Positions 12,120 to 23,181 of a stretch of DNA of 64,000 bases are shown here, piece after piece (position 1 is the first letter of the stretch; the number at the start of each line of letters is the position of its first letter). The notes beneath the pieces are model-generated. The model was not told where the DNA came from. It ran no database searches and saw nothing but the letters and a program-made list of their open reading frames with translations. This DNA is from Allomyces macrogynus ATCC 38327 (lineage: Eukaryota; Blastocladiomycota; Blastocladiomycetes; Blastocladiales; Blastocladiaceae). The stretch covers positions 603,031 through 667,030 of the forward strand of contig GG745337.1 of NCBI GenBank assembly GCA_000151295.1, read 5' to 3'. A program made the translations under genes and the position numbers.

Positions 12120-12129
12120 CTATATAAGC
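12120..12129 (+). promoter_or_regulatory. TATA box of the Gln-repeat gene
   Basis: CTATATAAGC lies about 80 nt upstream of the ATG at 12209 in otherwise GC-rich DNA. With a start site about 30 nt downstream, the 5' leader would be short. The spacing fits a strong TATA-type promoter. Confidence 0.65.
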
Positions 12130-12208
12130 GCGACCGCCCCACCCGCTCTGAACCAGCATCGAGCTTTCGACTCCCATCGTCTGCCACCCCCCAATCATCT
12201 CCCTCACT

Positions 12209-13607
12209 ATGGCCGCCATTCCCGCCACCACCATGATCCCGGTACGCGTCGGCGCTCTCTTCTCCACCCGCACAATTTGACCAGAACTTGCGATCTGACC
12301 GATTCCATCGCTTCGCCGCCTCCTAGTCGGGTGAAGCCGTCCCGCTCCCGACCGCGACCACCACCGCCGCCCCGAACGCCAACGAGACCGCCCCCGCCGC
12401 CGCCCATAACGCGTCGGGCACCGCTGCCCCCGCCACCCCGGCGGCACCCGCGCATGAGGGCGTGCCCGTGCACACGACGACGTGCGCGCCCGCTCCCGCA
12501 CCCGCGACGACCACCGACGTGTCGGCCGCGCAGCTCCAGGGCCAGTACCAGACGATCGACATCTCGTCGTCGGGCCACGGCGCCGCCAACGTGTCGGCGA
12601 CGCAGGGCCAGCTGCAGTACCAGAACGTTGAGGCGTCGGGCACCGGCAACGCGTCTGTGACCCAGGGCCAGGCGCAGTATCAGCACGTCGAGGCGTCGGG
12701 CGCGAACGTGTCCATGACGCAGTCGCAGGGCCAGTACCAGTCGGCCGACGTCTCGGCAGCTGCCGGCCGCCACGGCGGCGCGAACGCGTCGGCGTCGCAG
12801 GGCCAACTGCAGTACCAGTCGGCCGACGTGTCGGCGGTGGGCCACAGCGCCGCGGCCGTCACGGTCACGCAGGAGCAGGCGCAGGTCCAGACGGTCGACG
12901 TGTCGGTTGGTGGCACCAACGTCGCGGCGAACCAGGGCCAAGTGCAGAACCAGTCGGTGGAGGTGTCGGGTGCCGCCGTTTCGGCGACGCAGGGGCAGGC
13001 GCAGCAGCAGACGGCCGAGGTTTCGGCTCACGGCGGTAACTGCGGCCACGACGACGGGTCGTACGTTGTCCCGCACCACACGCAGCACGACGACGGTTCA
13101 TGGTTCGCGGGCCACGGTCTCGACATCAGCGCTCTCCAGACGCAGTTCCAGGGCCAGCACTTTGACGTCTCGTCGGCGTTTGGCCATGGTCTCGACGCGT
13201 TCGCGCAGCAGTTCCAGGCGCAAGTGCAGTCGGTCCAGGCGCAGGCCGGTCACGGCCCCGCTGATGTGTTCGTGCAGCAGGCGCAGGCACAGTCGCAGTC
13301 GGCGACGGCATCGGGCAACGGCCACGCTGATGTGTTTGCTCAGCAGGCGCAATTCCAGACTCAGTCGGCCGACGTGTCGGCTCACGGCCACGGCAACGCC
13401 GACGTGTTCGCGTCGCAGGCGCAAGCTCAGTCGCAGTCGGCCAGCGCGTCGGGCAACGGTCACGCCGATGTGTTCGCACAGCAGGCGCAGTTCCAGTCGC
13501 AGTCGGTTGACGCGTCGGGTGCCAACGTCTCGGCGACGCAAGCTCAGGCCCAGGCGCAGTCGGTCGACGTGCACTCGGCCACGGTCGCGCACCCGTCGTT
13601 CTGCTAA
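12209..13607 (+). CDS. Gln-rich tandem-repeat protein, two exons, no family recognised
   Basis: Exons 12209-12241 and 12327-13607 give 437 residues; the intron starts GTACGC and ends CTAG. After an Ala/Thr/Pro-rich leader of about 80 residues come about fifteen repeats of 19-26 residues with the core Q-x-Q-x-Q. Two repeat classes are seen. The first half has units like NVSATQGQLQYQNVEASG. The second half has units like DVFAQQAQFQTQSADVS, with Gly/His-rich turns such as GNGHA. Between them is a spacer with NCGHDDGSYVV. Polar and small or hydrophobic residues alternate, as expected of beta-strands in a solenoid or amyloid-like stack. Lys is absent and Cys nearly so; the protein ends in SFC. No signal peptide or membrane segment is visible. 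Possible roles are structural or assembly-forming, for example in a wall, spore or cytoplasmic body; none is shown. The gene is real by its TATA box, splice sites and uniform codon use. Confidence 0.85.
12534..13580 (+). repeat. Fifteen-unit coding tandem repeat (about 57-78 bp per unit)
   Basis: Each unit encodes a block with Gln at alternating positions followed by S-x-D/E-V/A-S and a Gly/His/Asn turn. Units in the second half resemble one another more than units in the first, suggesting more recent amplification there. Confidence 0.85.
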
Positions 13608-15165
13608 ATGCAGCTCATCATTCTCGCCGTCCGCGTGTTGCGGATAACTCGATTCTCTCCCCCCTCCACCAATTTTGCAGATCCCTCTTTGTAGCTAGCT
13701 AAATCGTTGATTGTACCATAATATTATATGAATGCTTCACTATCTCCCGTCTTTTCTTGTCCTCGTTCGCATCCAAGAGCGTCGTGGTGGAGCTCAATCA
13801 TGAGCCGACAATGTTCGGTTCTGTGCTCTTCTGCTGACACTTAGAGCGGTATTTGAGTATGAACCGTTCGTTCTTGTTGCCGAAATCCGTGGCAGAGCTT
13901 GATGAAAATGAATGGCGCATTCCCTCCACAGCGTCGATCGCATTCTGGCTCAGAGTGTGAGCGCTCTACAGCCATGAGGTATCGTCGCGCGTTGCTTCCG
14001 AGCCCGCCACATCGCAATGCGTTGTCACCTCTCCTTTTGTGTTCGTCTCGCTCATACTTTGTCCTCTATTTCACATCTCCACCTTTCCTTGACCGGTGGC
14101 TTTCAACAAACATGAACGATTTTGTTGAGAGAGTCGGGCAATGTTGCATGATCGCGGCAATCCATACTTCAGATCGGCGCGGCAAGGAACGACTGCATGG
14201 CTCGTCACCATCTTGAGCATATTGCGAGGCCCAAAGTGCCGTTTTGCCACGTTCCAGCGCCAGCTTTGAGTGTTCTTCTCCCGAGGACTGGCTATCGACC
14301 ACAACGTGATTCAGGGCTGTTGTTCAAAGATGATTCGACTCTTCAAAAATGTGGTTCTGCAGTGAGTGCACGGTTTGATTGTTGGCTTGCACGAGCCTGG
14401 CCCCATTGACCAGACGCTCTGCTTGTGGCAGCAGTACCAAAAAATGTGTTAGTCAGTTCCTCGAAGACAAGAGTAAGTCCACACGTGTTCCCAGCAGGCA
14501 CGACTATGGGCAGATCCAGACCTGATTCTGAAGCGTCGCCCTGTGCGTTATCCTTCGAAAGCGATTTTGGTCTGCGATTAGCTTCTGACACAATTGGTCC
14601 GAAAGCATTTGTCGCTTGGGTTGATGGGAGAACATTCTGCAAAGAGCGGCGAGGGAGAACGCGGCCAACGCAGCTCGCTACTCTGCATGGCACGAAGCGA
14701 TTTGGTCTGCCACAACAAAATACCTTCGAGAATCATAAGGGCAAAGGGAGCAGGGTGGGTCGACATCAAGTCCGTGGGCCGACGACTGGCGGGGACTCGC
14801 TACGTTTCTGCCGATACATTCCGCGCGGTTTATGGCTGTCGTGGACTTCTCCAGCTTTCACGGACGTGGAGACAGGTCATGGAGTTGATATTTTCTAACC
14901 GTTTTGTGCGTGGGAACCGTCGTGTGCACACTCTATGCAAAATGACAGAAATGTCGACTGCAAATTGATGCGACAGGTTCGGCCATTTCATTTCGGCTCA
15001 CAGTAAGAAAACCAACGTGCGAAAATTGAAGTAAGCCAAGACAATCGATGTTGTTCTTGCACACAGCGGATACTGCAACATTGTTACAAAGTGCAACACA
15101 TCAACACTGGCAACGGCGGCAAAGCAACACGAGAAAAGAAGAGTGCACGGGTGCAAAGGAAAGGC
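13608..15165. other. Lower-GC intergenic region
   Basis: About 1.5 kb with visibly lower GC than the coding regions and no recognisable gene, RNA or mobile element. The longest frames (for example 14425-14898 +) have no conserved motifs. The first 100-150 bp should be the 3' UTR of the Gln-repeat gene. Confidence 0.4.
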
Positions 15166-16542
15166 TCATTCAGGCGCAGCGACACGGCGGAGGCCAGTCC
15201 ATATTGCCGGGCAAAAGTTGCCGTTTGTCGAGGAGGCCCCTGGCGCATATGGCGTCGAGACCCATGACCGCAAAAACTCGGCAGCGCGGTGGATCACTGG
15301 GCGGGGCTGAGAGCGACGAGGAGACTCGCGCGCGGCGCATTCGTGGTTCCACCAGTCGGCAAGGACATGAGTGACCATGAGGTCAATCTTCTTGGCATAA
15401 GCCCTCAGAGACTGGGATCCATGTCCCGCTTCCATGTCGCCCCTGATCTCGTACATGGTTTGGCCAAGGATGTTGATACTCTTCCTGTGTAGCGTGAACA
15501 GATCGCAACGGAGAAGATCCGACTCGCCCTGTACCACCTCCTCGACAAATGATGGCAGTGACGTCAAATCGAGGCGCTTGCCGCGATACAAGGTTGTGGG
15601 CGCCAGGCGGAGCTTGTCGAGAATTGGACGAAGTGACCGACCAGAAAAGTTGGCACCAATGTTACCGAGTCGCGTGGGCGCGATCGTGCTCATCGTCACA
15701 AGATCTTCGGCAATGTTGTGAATGCGTGCGACAAGATCCGACGAGCATTGGAACCATAACGCCGATGAAGGCGACATATTGCAATGGAATAGACGGTCAC
15801 GGAACAAGAGCGCCGTGTAGGAGCTTGCCTTCAATTGCCGCTTGCCAGCAGGCGACGGGCGCAATAGGTACGATCCGGGGAAGCGACTCTGCATGCCAGT
15901 GTTTGCCACAATCGACCCAATCGAGGCACCAGAGACCATCGCGCAAGTCTTCAAGAATCCGTCCGCGGTTTCAGGTACGTGGCCATCAAAGAACGATTCC
16001 TTATCGTAGAGATGCATAAACTTGTCCATGTGGGGCCACGAAAAGTCGGGCTCACCCTTCTGGTGGGCATATGACCGACATGCCTCGTACATGTGCGCCC
16101 TGTTCAGCACAACATCCCAATGCGTGTTGGGGGCAACAATCGTGTCGATGCAAAGTTGGAGAATTATGAACTGCAACTGGCCGCAGAGCAATGGATTCCA
16201 CTCACATTAGCAGGCCAGGCAGTCGTCGTCAGCAACATTCAAGTCCAAGTCAAGAGAGTTGGGCGGATCCAGGTCGTGGAGCGTCTTGAACATGCCCCAC
16301 ACGGTGCAGATAGAGAGCGGCAAGTCATTGTCACTAAAATATTTTACAAGGCGGTGGTAATCGTCATCACAAAAGTCACGCACGGGGACGCTCTTGAGGT
16401 TCACCGTTTGCTGCAGCGTCTTGCGGTCAAATATGACAAAATGGCCAAGTATCTTGTGTGCAGCGATCTGCAAACCGACAAGGACCGCGATACAGGCACA
16501 AAAAGAAGATGACGGCTCGAGGGATGCGTCGTTGGTGGGCAT
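15166..16542 (-). pseudogene. Unknown reading frame of about 458 codons interrupted by one in-frame TAA
   Basis: Reading from the ATG at 16542, one frame runs to the stop at 15166 except for a single TAA at 16209-16207. The upstream part (about 111 residues) includes HFVIFDRKTLQQTVNLKSVP and VKYFSDNDLPLSICTVWGMF. The downstream part (about 346 residues) includes YEACRSYAHQKGEPDFSWPH and FSGRSLRPILDKLRLAPTTL. Both halves look like globular protein, so the TAA probably breaks one gene by mutation or sequence error. A tiny intron is also possible, since GTGAGT follows the stop and a GGCCAG lies 24 nt further on. GC and codon bias are lower than in neighbouring genes, which could mean transfer or relaxed selection. 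I do not recognise the family. Confidence 0.5.
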
Positions 16543-16570
16543 TGAGATGTTTTCGTTGTTGACGGTCAAA

Positions 16571-16645
16571 CCTGTCCTGTCCTGTCCTGTCCTGTCCTGT
16601 CCTGTCCTGTCCTGTCCTGTCCTGTCCTGTCCTGTCCTGTCCTGT
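16571..16645 (+). repeat. (CCTGT)15 pentanucleotide microsatellite
   Basis: Fifteen perfect copies of CCTGT, followed by one degenerate copy (ACTGT). The tract lies just upstream of the interrupted minus-strand frame. Perfect copies imply recent expansion. Confidence 0.97.
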
Positions 16646-16814
16646 ACTGTCTGCCGCAATTTGTGCCGTGGCAACAGTCCAACCTTGCCTTTCTGAGAAC
16701 TAAATGGCGGGGCTGCGTTGTTCGTCAGTCCTGCTAACATGCTCGTATCAACTCGCTCACACAATATGAGAGTCTTATGAATGCGGCCACACGTAGGGTA
16801 ATTGAACAGTTGAG

Positions 16815-16910
16815 CTGTTGTGATTGCTGATACTGCTGTTGTGATTGCGGATGCTGCTGCTGTGATTGCGAATGCTGCTGTTATGATTGCGAATGTTGCT
16901 GTTATGTCGC
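16815..16910 (+). repeat. Imperfect 15-bp tandem repeat
   Basis: About six units related to GCTGTTGTGATTGCG follow each other with a few substitutions. On the minus strand they would read as repeats of SIRNHNS, but no gene is supported there. Confidence 0.75.
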
Positions 16911-16942
16911 TGGTGCTCCTTGCAGCCCCTTCCACAACGCGA

Positions 16943-17793
16943 GCAAAGGCGAAGGTATTCGCGGTTCATCGGCCCCCTGTCGACGTGCAGACCAGGGGAG
17001 AAACGAGCACAAACTGGTGGAGAAGATTGACGGTCGCAAACAACCGCACACACGCAATCCATCAACTCGCACGCGATGAGGTGAGGACCAACATATGCTT
17101 TCGCAGATGCATGTGGTGCTGAAACTGACCCTGACTGTGTCTTTCCTGCAGTCACATCGCCATTCTTTGTCGTATCCCATGGGCATTTTCTTCGTGAAGA
17201 TACCTAGTGCCCGCCAAAAAGATGTTGTTTGGCCCTCTTGGATCGTTCAACACGAACCGGCCCCGAGCTGGCTGTACACAAAGCTACGTGCCACGTGATC
17301 CGCGTGGGGTCGAAAATCTCGGGAATGTTTCAGTGCAAGTGTCGCAAACAGAGAGCGGCGTCACCAACACAGCAACCACAACTATGGTGCTGCTTGCTGA
17401 GGTGCTTTTTCATCGAGGTATAGATTCTCGCAAAGAGAGCTTCTTTGAGCTGAAGCTGTCAGGAAGGCAATAAGCGATGCTTTCAATGATAACGCCACAC
17501 GTTGATGATGCTGTTGCTGCTGCGACCGCTAATGCTCGATGCTTGTCATTCTTTCGCAACTCAAGCCAAGCCAGCAGGACCTGCAAAGTATGTCCTCTCT
17601 CCTTGTCAACATCAATATTGACCAACCCCCCAGGAACGCTGGCGTCCAGACTTCACATCGGTCTCACTCACGTTTGAGAGATTGTGCTGAGCAAAATGCT
17701 TTTGAGGATGGAGCCTAACGCAGCATGATCGCGCTTCCGGCATGAACTGCATTTCCATTGTCGCATTTCCCCGCTCATGGCACACGCCAGCAC
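16943..17793. other. Intergenic region 3' of the SIKE/FGFR1OP2-like gene
   Basis: No gene recognised. Low-GC frames have no conserved motifs. The right end should include the 3' UTR of the minus-strand coiled-coil gene. Confidence 0.4.
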
Positions 17794-19910
17794 TCACACG
17801 TCCAATTTGAGCACCAGGTCTGGACTCTCGTCGTGCACTTCCGCGACCACGACCGACGACGAGTGCCCGCTGTCGCTGATGCCTTTGGTGGACGAATCCC
17901 CCTCAGCGTCCGACTCGGATGAGCGGGCGTCACCAGCAACATCGACGCTGCTTTCCGGATCGTGAGCTGATCCTGCATCATCCTCGGTCACACCGTCGCC
18001 CTCCGGTTCGACTGCTTCCGGCGCATCCACCCGCTCGTCGGCGAAATCCTCCACTGCTGCAAGCGGCGCCGGCTCGTGCGGCACGACCACGTCCGGCAAC
18101 CCCATCGACGGCCGCGCGGGCGACGGCGGTGCGGGCACCGACGCCGGGTCTACATCCGCCTCCAGACTCGCCGGCCGCCGCGCAATCGTGACATTGACGG
18201 CCGGAATCGCCGAGAACCCGGCATCAAACTGCGGCAACCCCTCTGGGATCGACACGTCGTGCCCATCGTCGTCGTCATTCATGGCAGCAGCGAGCTCGAC
18301 ATCGGCCTCTGACGCGGGTCGCGGGTCGGCGACAGGGACGGCTGCCGACCCGTTCGTCACGACTGGCACCGACCGCACGGCAGCGTTCACGTTGTGCGCA
18401 CTGGCTGCGGTGTCCACGCTCACCGGCCGCGTCGCCGCACCGTCCTTGTCGGTCGCCGCCGCCGCGGGCGGCGTCGACTCGGCCGCCGTCTGGACCGAAT
18501 CGAGAGTCGCGCGCAACGTCTCAACCTCAACCTGTAACGCAGCGACTTGCTCGGCCCAGTCCCGGTCCTCCTCGGCGGCGAGCCGCAGACTCGTTCGCAT
18601 GATCGCCTGCGCGGCGTCGAGCTTTTCCATGGCCTGCGTCTTTTCGCGCGCGAGCTGGTCGCTGCGGTCTCGTTCCGCAGCGAGGTGCACCTGCAGGTCC
18701 CGGTGCAGCCGTTTCTTGTCGTCTTGCGCGGCTTGCTAGATGGACGAGGATGAGCACGAGGATGAGTGCGCTGGGGATGGAGCGGAAGGTCAAAGAGGGA
18801 GAGGACGGACCACTTGAGCCCGGAACTTGGACATGATGAGCTCGAGGGTCGACTCGTATTCCTTGAGCGTCGCGGCGAGCGCGGCATTGTCCTGCTGTAG
18901 GGCCTCGATGCGCGGATCCGGTGTGGCGTCTATGGGAACGTACGGTCAGTAATCGTGCACAACTGACCAGACCGGTCAACTTCAACAATAAACGCACCTG
19001 TTTGCATCGCTGCCTCGGTAACCACCGTTTCGTGCCGCACGTGCTCCACATGATCCACGGCCATCAGCGTCTCCGACGACGCGTGCGGCGAGCTCCCTTG
19101 GTCGTTCGTGACAGGGAACGCGGCCGCGCTCGCATCGCGCGCGGCCCTCGGGACATGGCCGGCAGCCAGTACGTCGGGCAGGACTGCTTCGCACCCGACA
19201 TCAATCATATCGCGCAACGGCGCCGCGTGCTCGATGACTGGCGACGTCTGCGTGGTCGCCGAGGCCGGCTCGACGGGCGGGAAGTCGGCGACGATCACGG
19301 GTGGAGAGAGGCCGAGATGGTGCGCCGCTGCTGGTGCCAAAGGCGGGGGTGGCGATGGGTGCGGGTCGGCGGGAGCGGTCGGGTCGAGCTTGAGCACCTC
19401 CTGGATTTCGAACGTCAGGCACAAGGACCTTCACACGCATCGCGGACCACCGATTTTCGCGCGCACCTTCACCTGCTTGACGCGACTTGCGACGTCAACA
19501 ACGAGCCGCTCGTTCTCGGCATTGACGCGCTCGAGTTGCCGCATCAAGTCGAGCGCCTGCGCCGTAATGATGGCCAGATCGGGCGTCGCCGGTGCTGCCG
19601 AGTACCGCGGCGGGATGACGGCAACTGCCGCATCCGAGTGCCGCCTGCTGCTCTCGTCAGCCACGTTCACGGGCCGCACGTAAGCGCCATAACCATAGCC
19701 ATAACCGTGCCCGCCTGCGGCCGCGGCGCGTGGCGGGAGCGCCGTGAGCGTGGCGTGCGGCGGCGGGAGTGGCGTCGCGCCAGGTACGGGCGGTGCAAAG
19801 GGTGCGGTCGAGTGCTGATCTTGGGGGTTGTTCGGGAACGATACGCGCGGGCCGGCGGGAGAGGGCGCCGAGGGCGGGCGCGCGGCAACGGGCGGCACCA
19901 TCGACTGCAT
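17794..19910 (-). CDS. SIKE/FGFR1OP2-like coiled-coil protein (STRIPAK-associated family), four exons
   Basis: Exons 19910-19467, 19400-18998, 18929-18811 and 18735-17794 join in frame to about 635 residues. FGFR1OP2 and SIKE1 are coiled-coil adaptors that associate with the STRIPAK phosphatase-kinase complex. Seen: a Pro/Ala-rich N-terminus with a GYGYGYGAY stretch, then a coil at about 120-150 (ALDLMRQLERVNAENERLVV). A Pro/Ser linker leads to IEALQQDNAALAATLKEYES and TLELIMSKFRAQ, which match the family core, at about 290-325. A further coil at about 330-400 includes QAIMRTSLRLAAEEDRDW, then an acidic disordered tail of about 230 residues. Length exceeds animal homologues (about 200-250) because of disordered flanks. 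The third intron's donor could be GTCCGT or GTGGTC; both keep frame. An in-frame GTG lies at 19919, but the first ATG is 19910, with a stop upstream. The family call rests on the central core and is fairly good. Confidence 0.75.
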
Positions 19911-19937
19911 TGCGGGCACTTGCGCTTTTCGTGGGCG

Positions 19938-21542
19938 TCAAGGGGAGTCGTGGTCAAGGGGGCGAACGTCGTCGTCGTCGTCGTCGTCAATGGCCGGCAG
20001 ATTTGGCCAAGTTTTCGCCGTGCGGCGCGGCACGAGCGGAAGAGCAGAAGCGACACGCGAGGACGTGGCGAAAGACGGATTTGACAGTGGGCTGACGTGG
20101 TCGCACATCGATACCGCTTGGGTAGGAACCACTGCCAAAAGCCATCCGTCCTCATTTGCTGCACTTGCATCTGAGTCTGTTGCTGCCGATGCCTGATTTG
20201 CTGCCGCTGATGCTATGTAGCACCCCTGTTGATTCCCAGTACCATGGTCATGATCAGTGTCGCCGCGGTCGAGCGCATTAGTTGCCTTTGCAGCACCAGG
20301 CGGCCGCTGCTGCTGCTGCTGCTGCTGCTGCAAGCAACCTTCATTTTGCGAAAAGCTCTGTTCCACAAAGCAGCGACTCGAGTCTCGCATCTGCTTGTAC
20401 AAATTTTGTTGTGAGCGCATAAAGCGGGTCAGGACCGGTGGGGGAAGAAATGCTCGATCAGACCAACACGGGGAATCAATAGTGCTTGGCTGGCCCACCG
20501 CCTGCGCGACCAGGAACTCGGCCTGCAAGTGCTCGACCTTGGCCTGCAGTACGCGGAGTTCTTCTTGTTGGCCTCGATCTGCGCCGCTTGAATATTGGCG
20601 GTCGCCGTCTCGGCCTTGGCGAGTACGGCGCGCAACTTGGTCTCAGGAGTCTGGTCCTCGGCATGCACGAGCAACAGCGGATCGGTGGGGCCGGTAATGG
20701 AAGGAACAGCTGGGAGCGGCGATGGCGTCGCTGTGGCGGGTGGAACGAGAGCTGGCGGAGCGGATGGCGTTGGTGGTGCACGTGCGGGATAATTGACAGC
20801 AGGTGCCGCGGGTGCAGGCGAATCAGGGACATGCAACGTCGTCGAGGATGCGGTTGGAGCAGCAACAGGCGGTGGCGTCAGCAAGGTCAGCACGGTCGCA
20901 TCTGCAGCCGATCGAACAGCAATCGGCGACTGCTGCACCGTGACCGCGCTGCAGGCGCAGAATCAGGACCACGAACAGGAGCCTGGCTGTCAGCAGACGC
21001 GAGGGCCGTGTGACGCGCGAAGCAAGAGGATGCAATGGTGATGGTGCTGAGCGGCCTGACGCGTTGGCAGCCGCCAGATTAATGCCATCGCTGCTTGTCG
21101 GAACCAAGTCGGCCGCATCTTGCGCCAAATGCGGATCAGAGTGAGAAATCGTTGATGAGCGAGACAGGAGCGTGCGCGTAATCAATTCCAGGTCCGTAGA
21201 CGAGCCACCGTCCAAATCAAAACGGGGCACAGCAGCCACTGGGCCCTCTGCTTGAGTTGAGAGAATGCATGACGGGGGTGCAGGAGACGGCAGCGGCACG
21301 GAAATTGCTGGTGCTGGCGTTGGGATCAATGGCGCAGGCGCAGATGGCGCAGGAGCTGCTGGCACCGAGGTCGATGCTGCAGGGGTCGATGGAACAGGTG
21401 CTGCTGTAGTCGATGGTGGAGCAGGAGCTGCCAGGGTCGTGGTCAATGGTGTCGGAACTGCTGGCGCTGGGGCCGACGATGCGGAAGCCTGCACTGGCGC
21501 AGGAGCTGCAGGTGGTTGAGGTCGAGGTTCACACACGCCCAC
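19938..21542 (-). pseudogene. Pro/Ala-rich coiled-coil locus with broken frames
   Basis: Three overlapping minus-strand frames look like pieces of one protein. Bases 21542-20950 encode a Pro/Ala/Ser-rich segment. Bases 20938-20545 encode more Pro/Ala sequence and then a coil (TKLRAVLAKAETATANIQAA). About 20550-19938, in another frame, continues the coil (EELRVLQAKVEHLQAEFLV) into a Gln-run and Asp-run tail. The coil heptads continue across the frame change near 20550, so one base may be missing or extra there. An intron is also possible for the change near 20950. The 5' end is not established; the frame at 21542 may not be the true start. This could be a decaying gene, a gene with assembly errors, or an upstream part of the coiled-coil gene that follows. 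No family is recognised. Confidence 0.4.
20306..20332 (+). repeat. (CTG/CAG)9 tract
   Basis: Nine uninterrupted trinucleotides, read as a Gln run in the minus-strand frame of the Pro/Ala-rich coiled-coil locus. Confidence 0.9.
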
Positions 21543-23181
21543 AATCCACCGCTACACGCACCAACCGTGTCAGTCTCATGCTTTCATCATGGATGGTGCA
21601 GCGGTAGCCTTTCAAGAAAACTCCATACCTCGACAGCAGCAATATTTTACTTGAACATGCCCAAATCGACGCGAAAAAACGGATTCGCGACCATGGCCGG
21701 GTCCTCTGGCTCGCCTTTCTTGGCTGTCCAAGTAAGGCCCGTATCAACCACTGCTGGCAACACTCCTGCAATCGTCTTGAATCAACCGGGCCAGCATGCC
21801 TCGAACGCCCACAGCTGCGCGCGACTTGAGATTGTCAAGAGCATCCGCTCCCGTGGCACGGTGCAAGGCCTCCGAGAGCGCGTGCTTGGTCAACGCCGAG
21901 TGGATCCTCTGTCTGCTAGCGTTTGCGTGAACCGAGCCTTGCAGCCCATTGACGGTCCCATTGTGATGTCGCTGCACATAGCCCACGTTCCGTGCTGGTA
22001 AAGCAGACGATTTCCGTGGGTAACGGCGACCGTTGGTGTGCATACGTGAGAACAACGAGAAGATCCTCCAGCGCTCCGTAAAAATCGGCCTTGGCAGCGT
22101 CAATTGGCATGGTGACACGACTTGCTGAGATTGAAAGGCTCTGCGTTTGGGCGAGGCAAGGCGAGGCAAGGCGCGGATCGGCCCTTGTCGAGAGGTGATC
22201 GCTCAACACCCTGCTTGCGACTCAGCGACTCAGCGGCTCGTGGTGAGTCGCTATATGTTCGATGTGGTGGCGTCCATCACTCAGGCCCGGACAGTTGGAA
22301 CACTCGTCGGGACTTACGACTGCTTGCAACTACGGTCGGCTAATTATAACCAAAACATGAGCTATATTACGAAAGTTCTGGCACGGTGAAGGATATGTTG
22401 CCTTGTGGAGCATCAGCACGGTGGGTCGGCACGGTGGGTCAGGCGGCCAATTCATGTATATTCCAACAAAAGAAATCGACACTCATGACATGAACGAAAC
22501 CAAGGCGACAATGATGACTCATGCCGACCGACGTCACCTCTTTCGCTGCCAAATTGCAGTACGAGCACTGCAGCAAATCGAGGCGCCGCTGCAACTCCGG
22601 CATAAGCTATTGCACGCGCCCAGCTCGCCAGTGCGGCCTGTGTCTCGGCCTGGCACTTGTGGTGGTTGGCTTGCGCATCATCTATTTCTTGCAACCCGCG
22701 CAACTAGTTCACTTGTCACTTGGTCCGAATGTGTGCGAGCTTGACCTGCCGGGTGTGGCGATTGTCCACGATTGTTGCTTTTGTGACTTTGGCGACATTC
22801 TGTCGGTCATCTCACTGCATTTCACGCACTCAACGCAAACGCGCGAGCGAAGACACCTACTTGAACTCGAGTCGCATCAGGATGCAGATCCGTGACGTTT
22901 CCTGCAGCAGCATTGATTGAAGGAGAACGAATGCAAACCAGAGCGCAGCGACACGGAACTCGTTGGGAACGGCAAGAAAGTTGTTGAAGTTGCACAAAAA
23001 GGATTGTTCGGCAAAAAGCAAATATCAGACAACAAGTGGCACGGTACGGCTTGAGCATTGCAATGACAGTGGGATACGAAATCGCAGAAATTGCGAGGGT
23101 GCAAAAAAGGCGAGAGATGGCCGAAAAAACGCTCGAAGAAATAAAAAACAAGGAACTAACAGAGCGGAACACGGAACACGA
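21543..23181. other. Intergenic, lower-GC region
   Basis: About 1.6 kb with no gene I can support. Minus-strand frames near 22450-22700 include helical, Ala-rich peptides but no family or splice framework. The right end should contain the 3' UTR of the mucin-like gene. Confidence 0.4.

Noticed and set aside
13608..17793. Transposable element in the lower-GC region
   Set aside because: I found no transposase, reverse transcriptase or terminal repeats in the translated frames or flanks.
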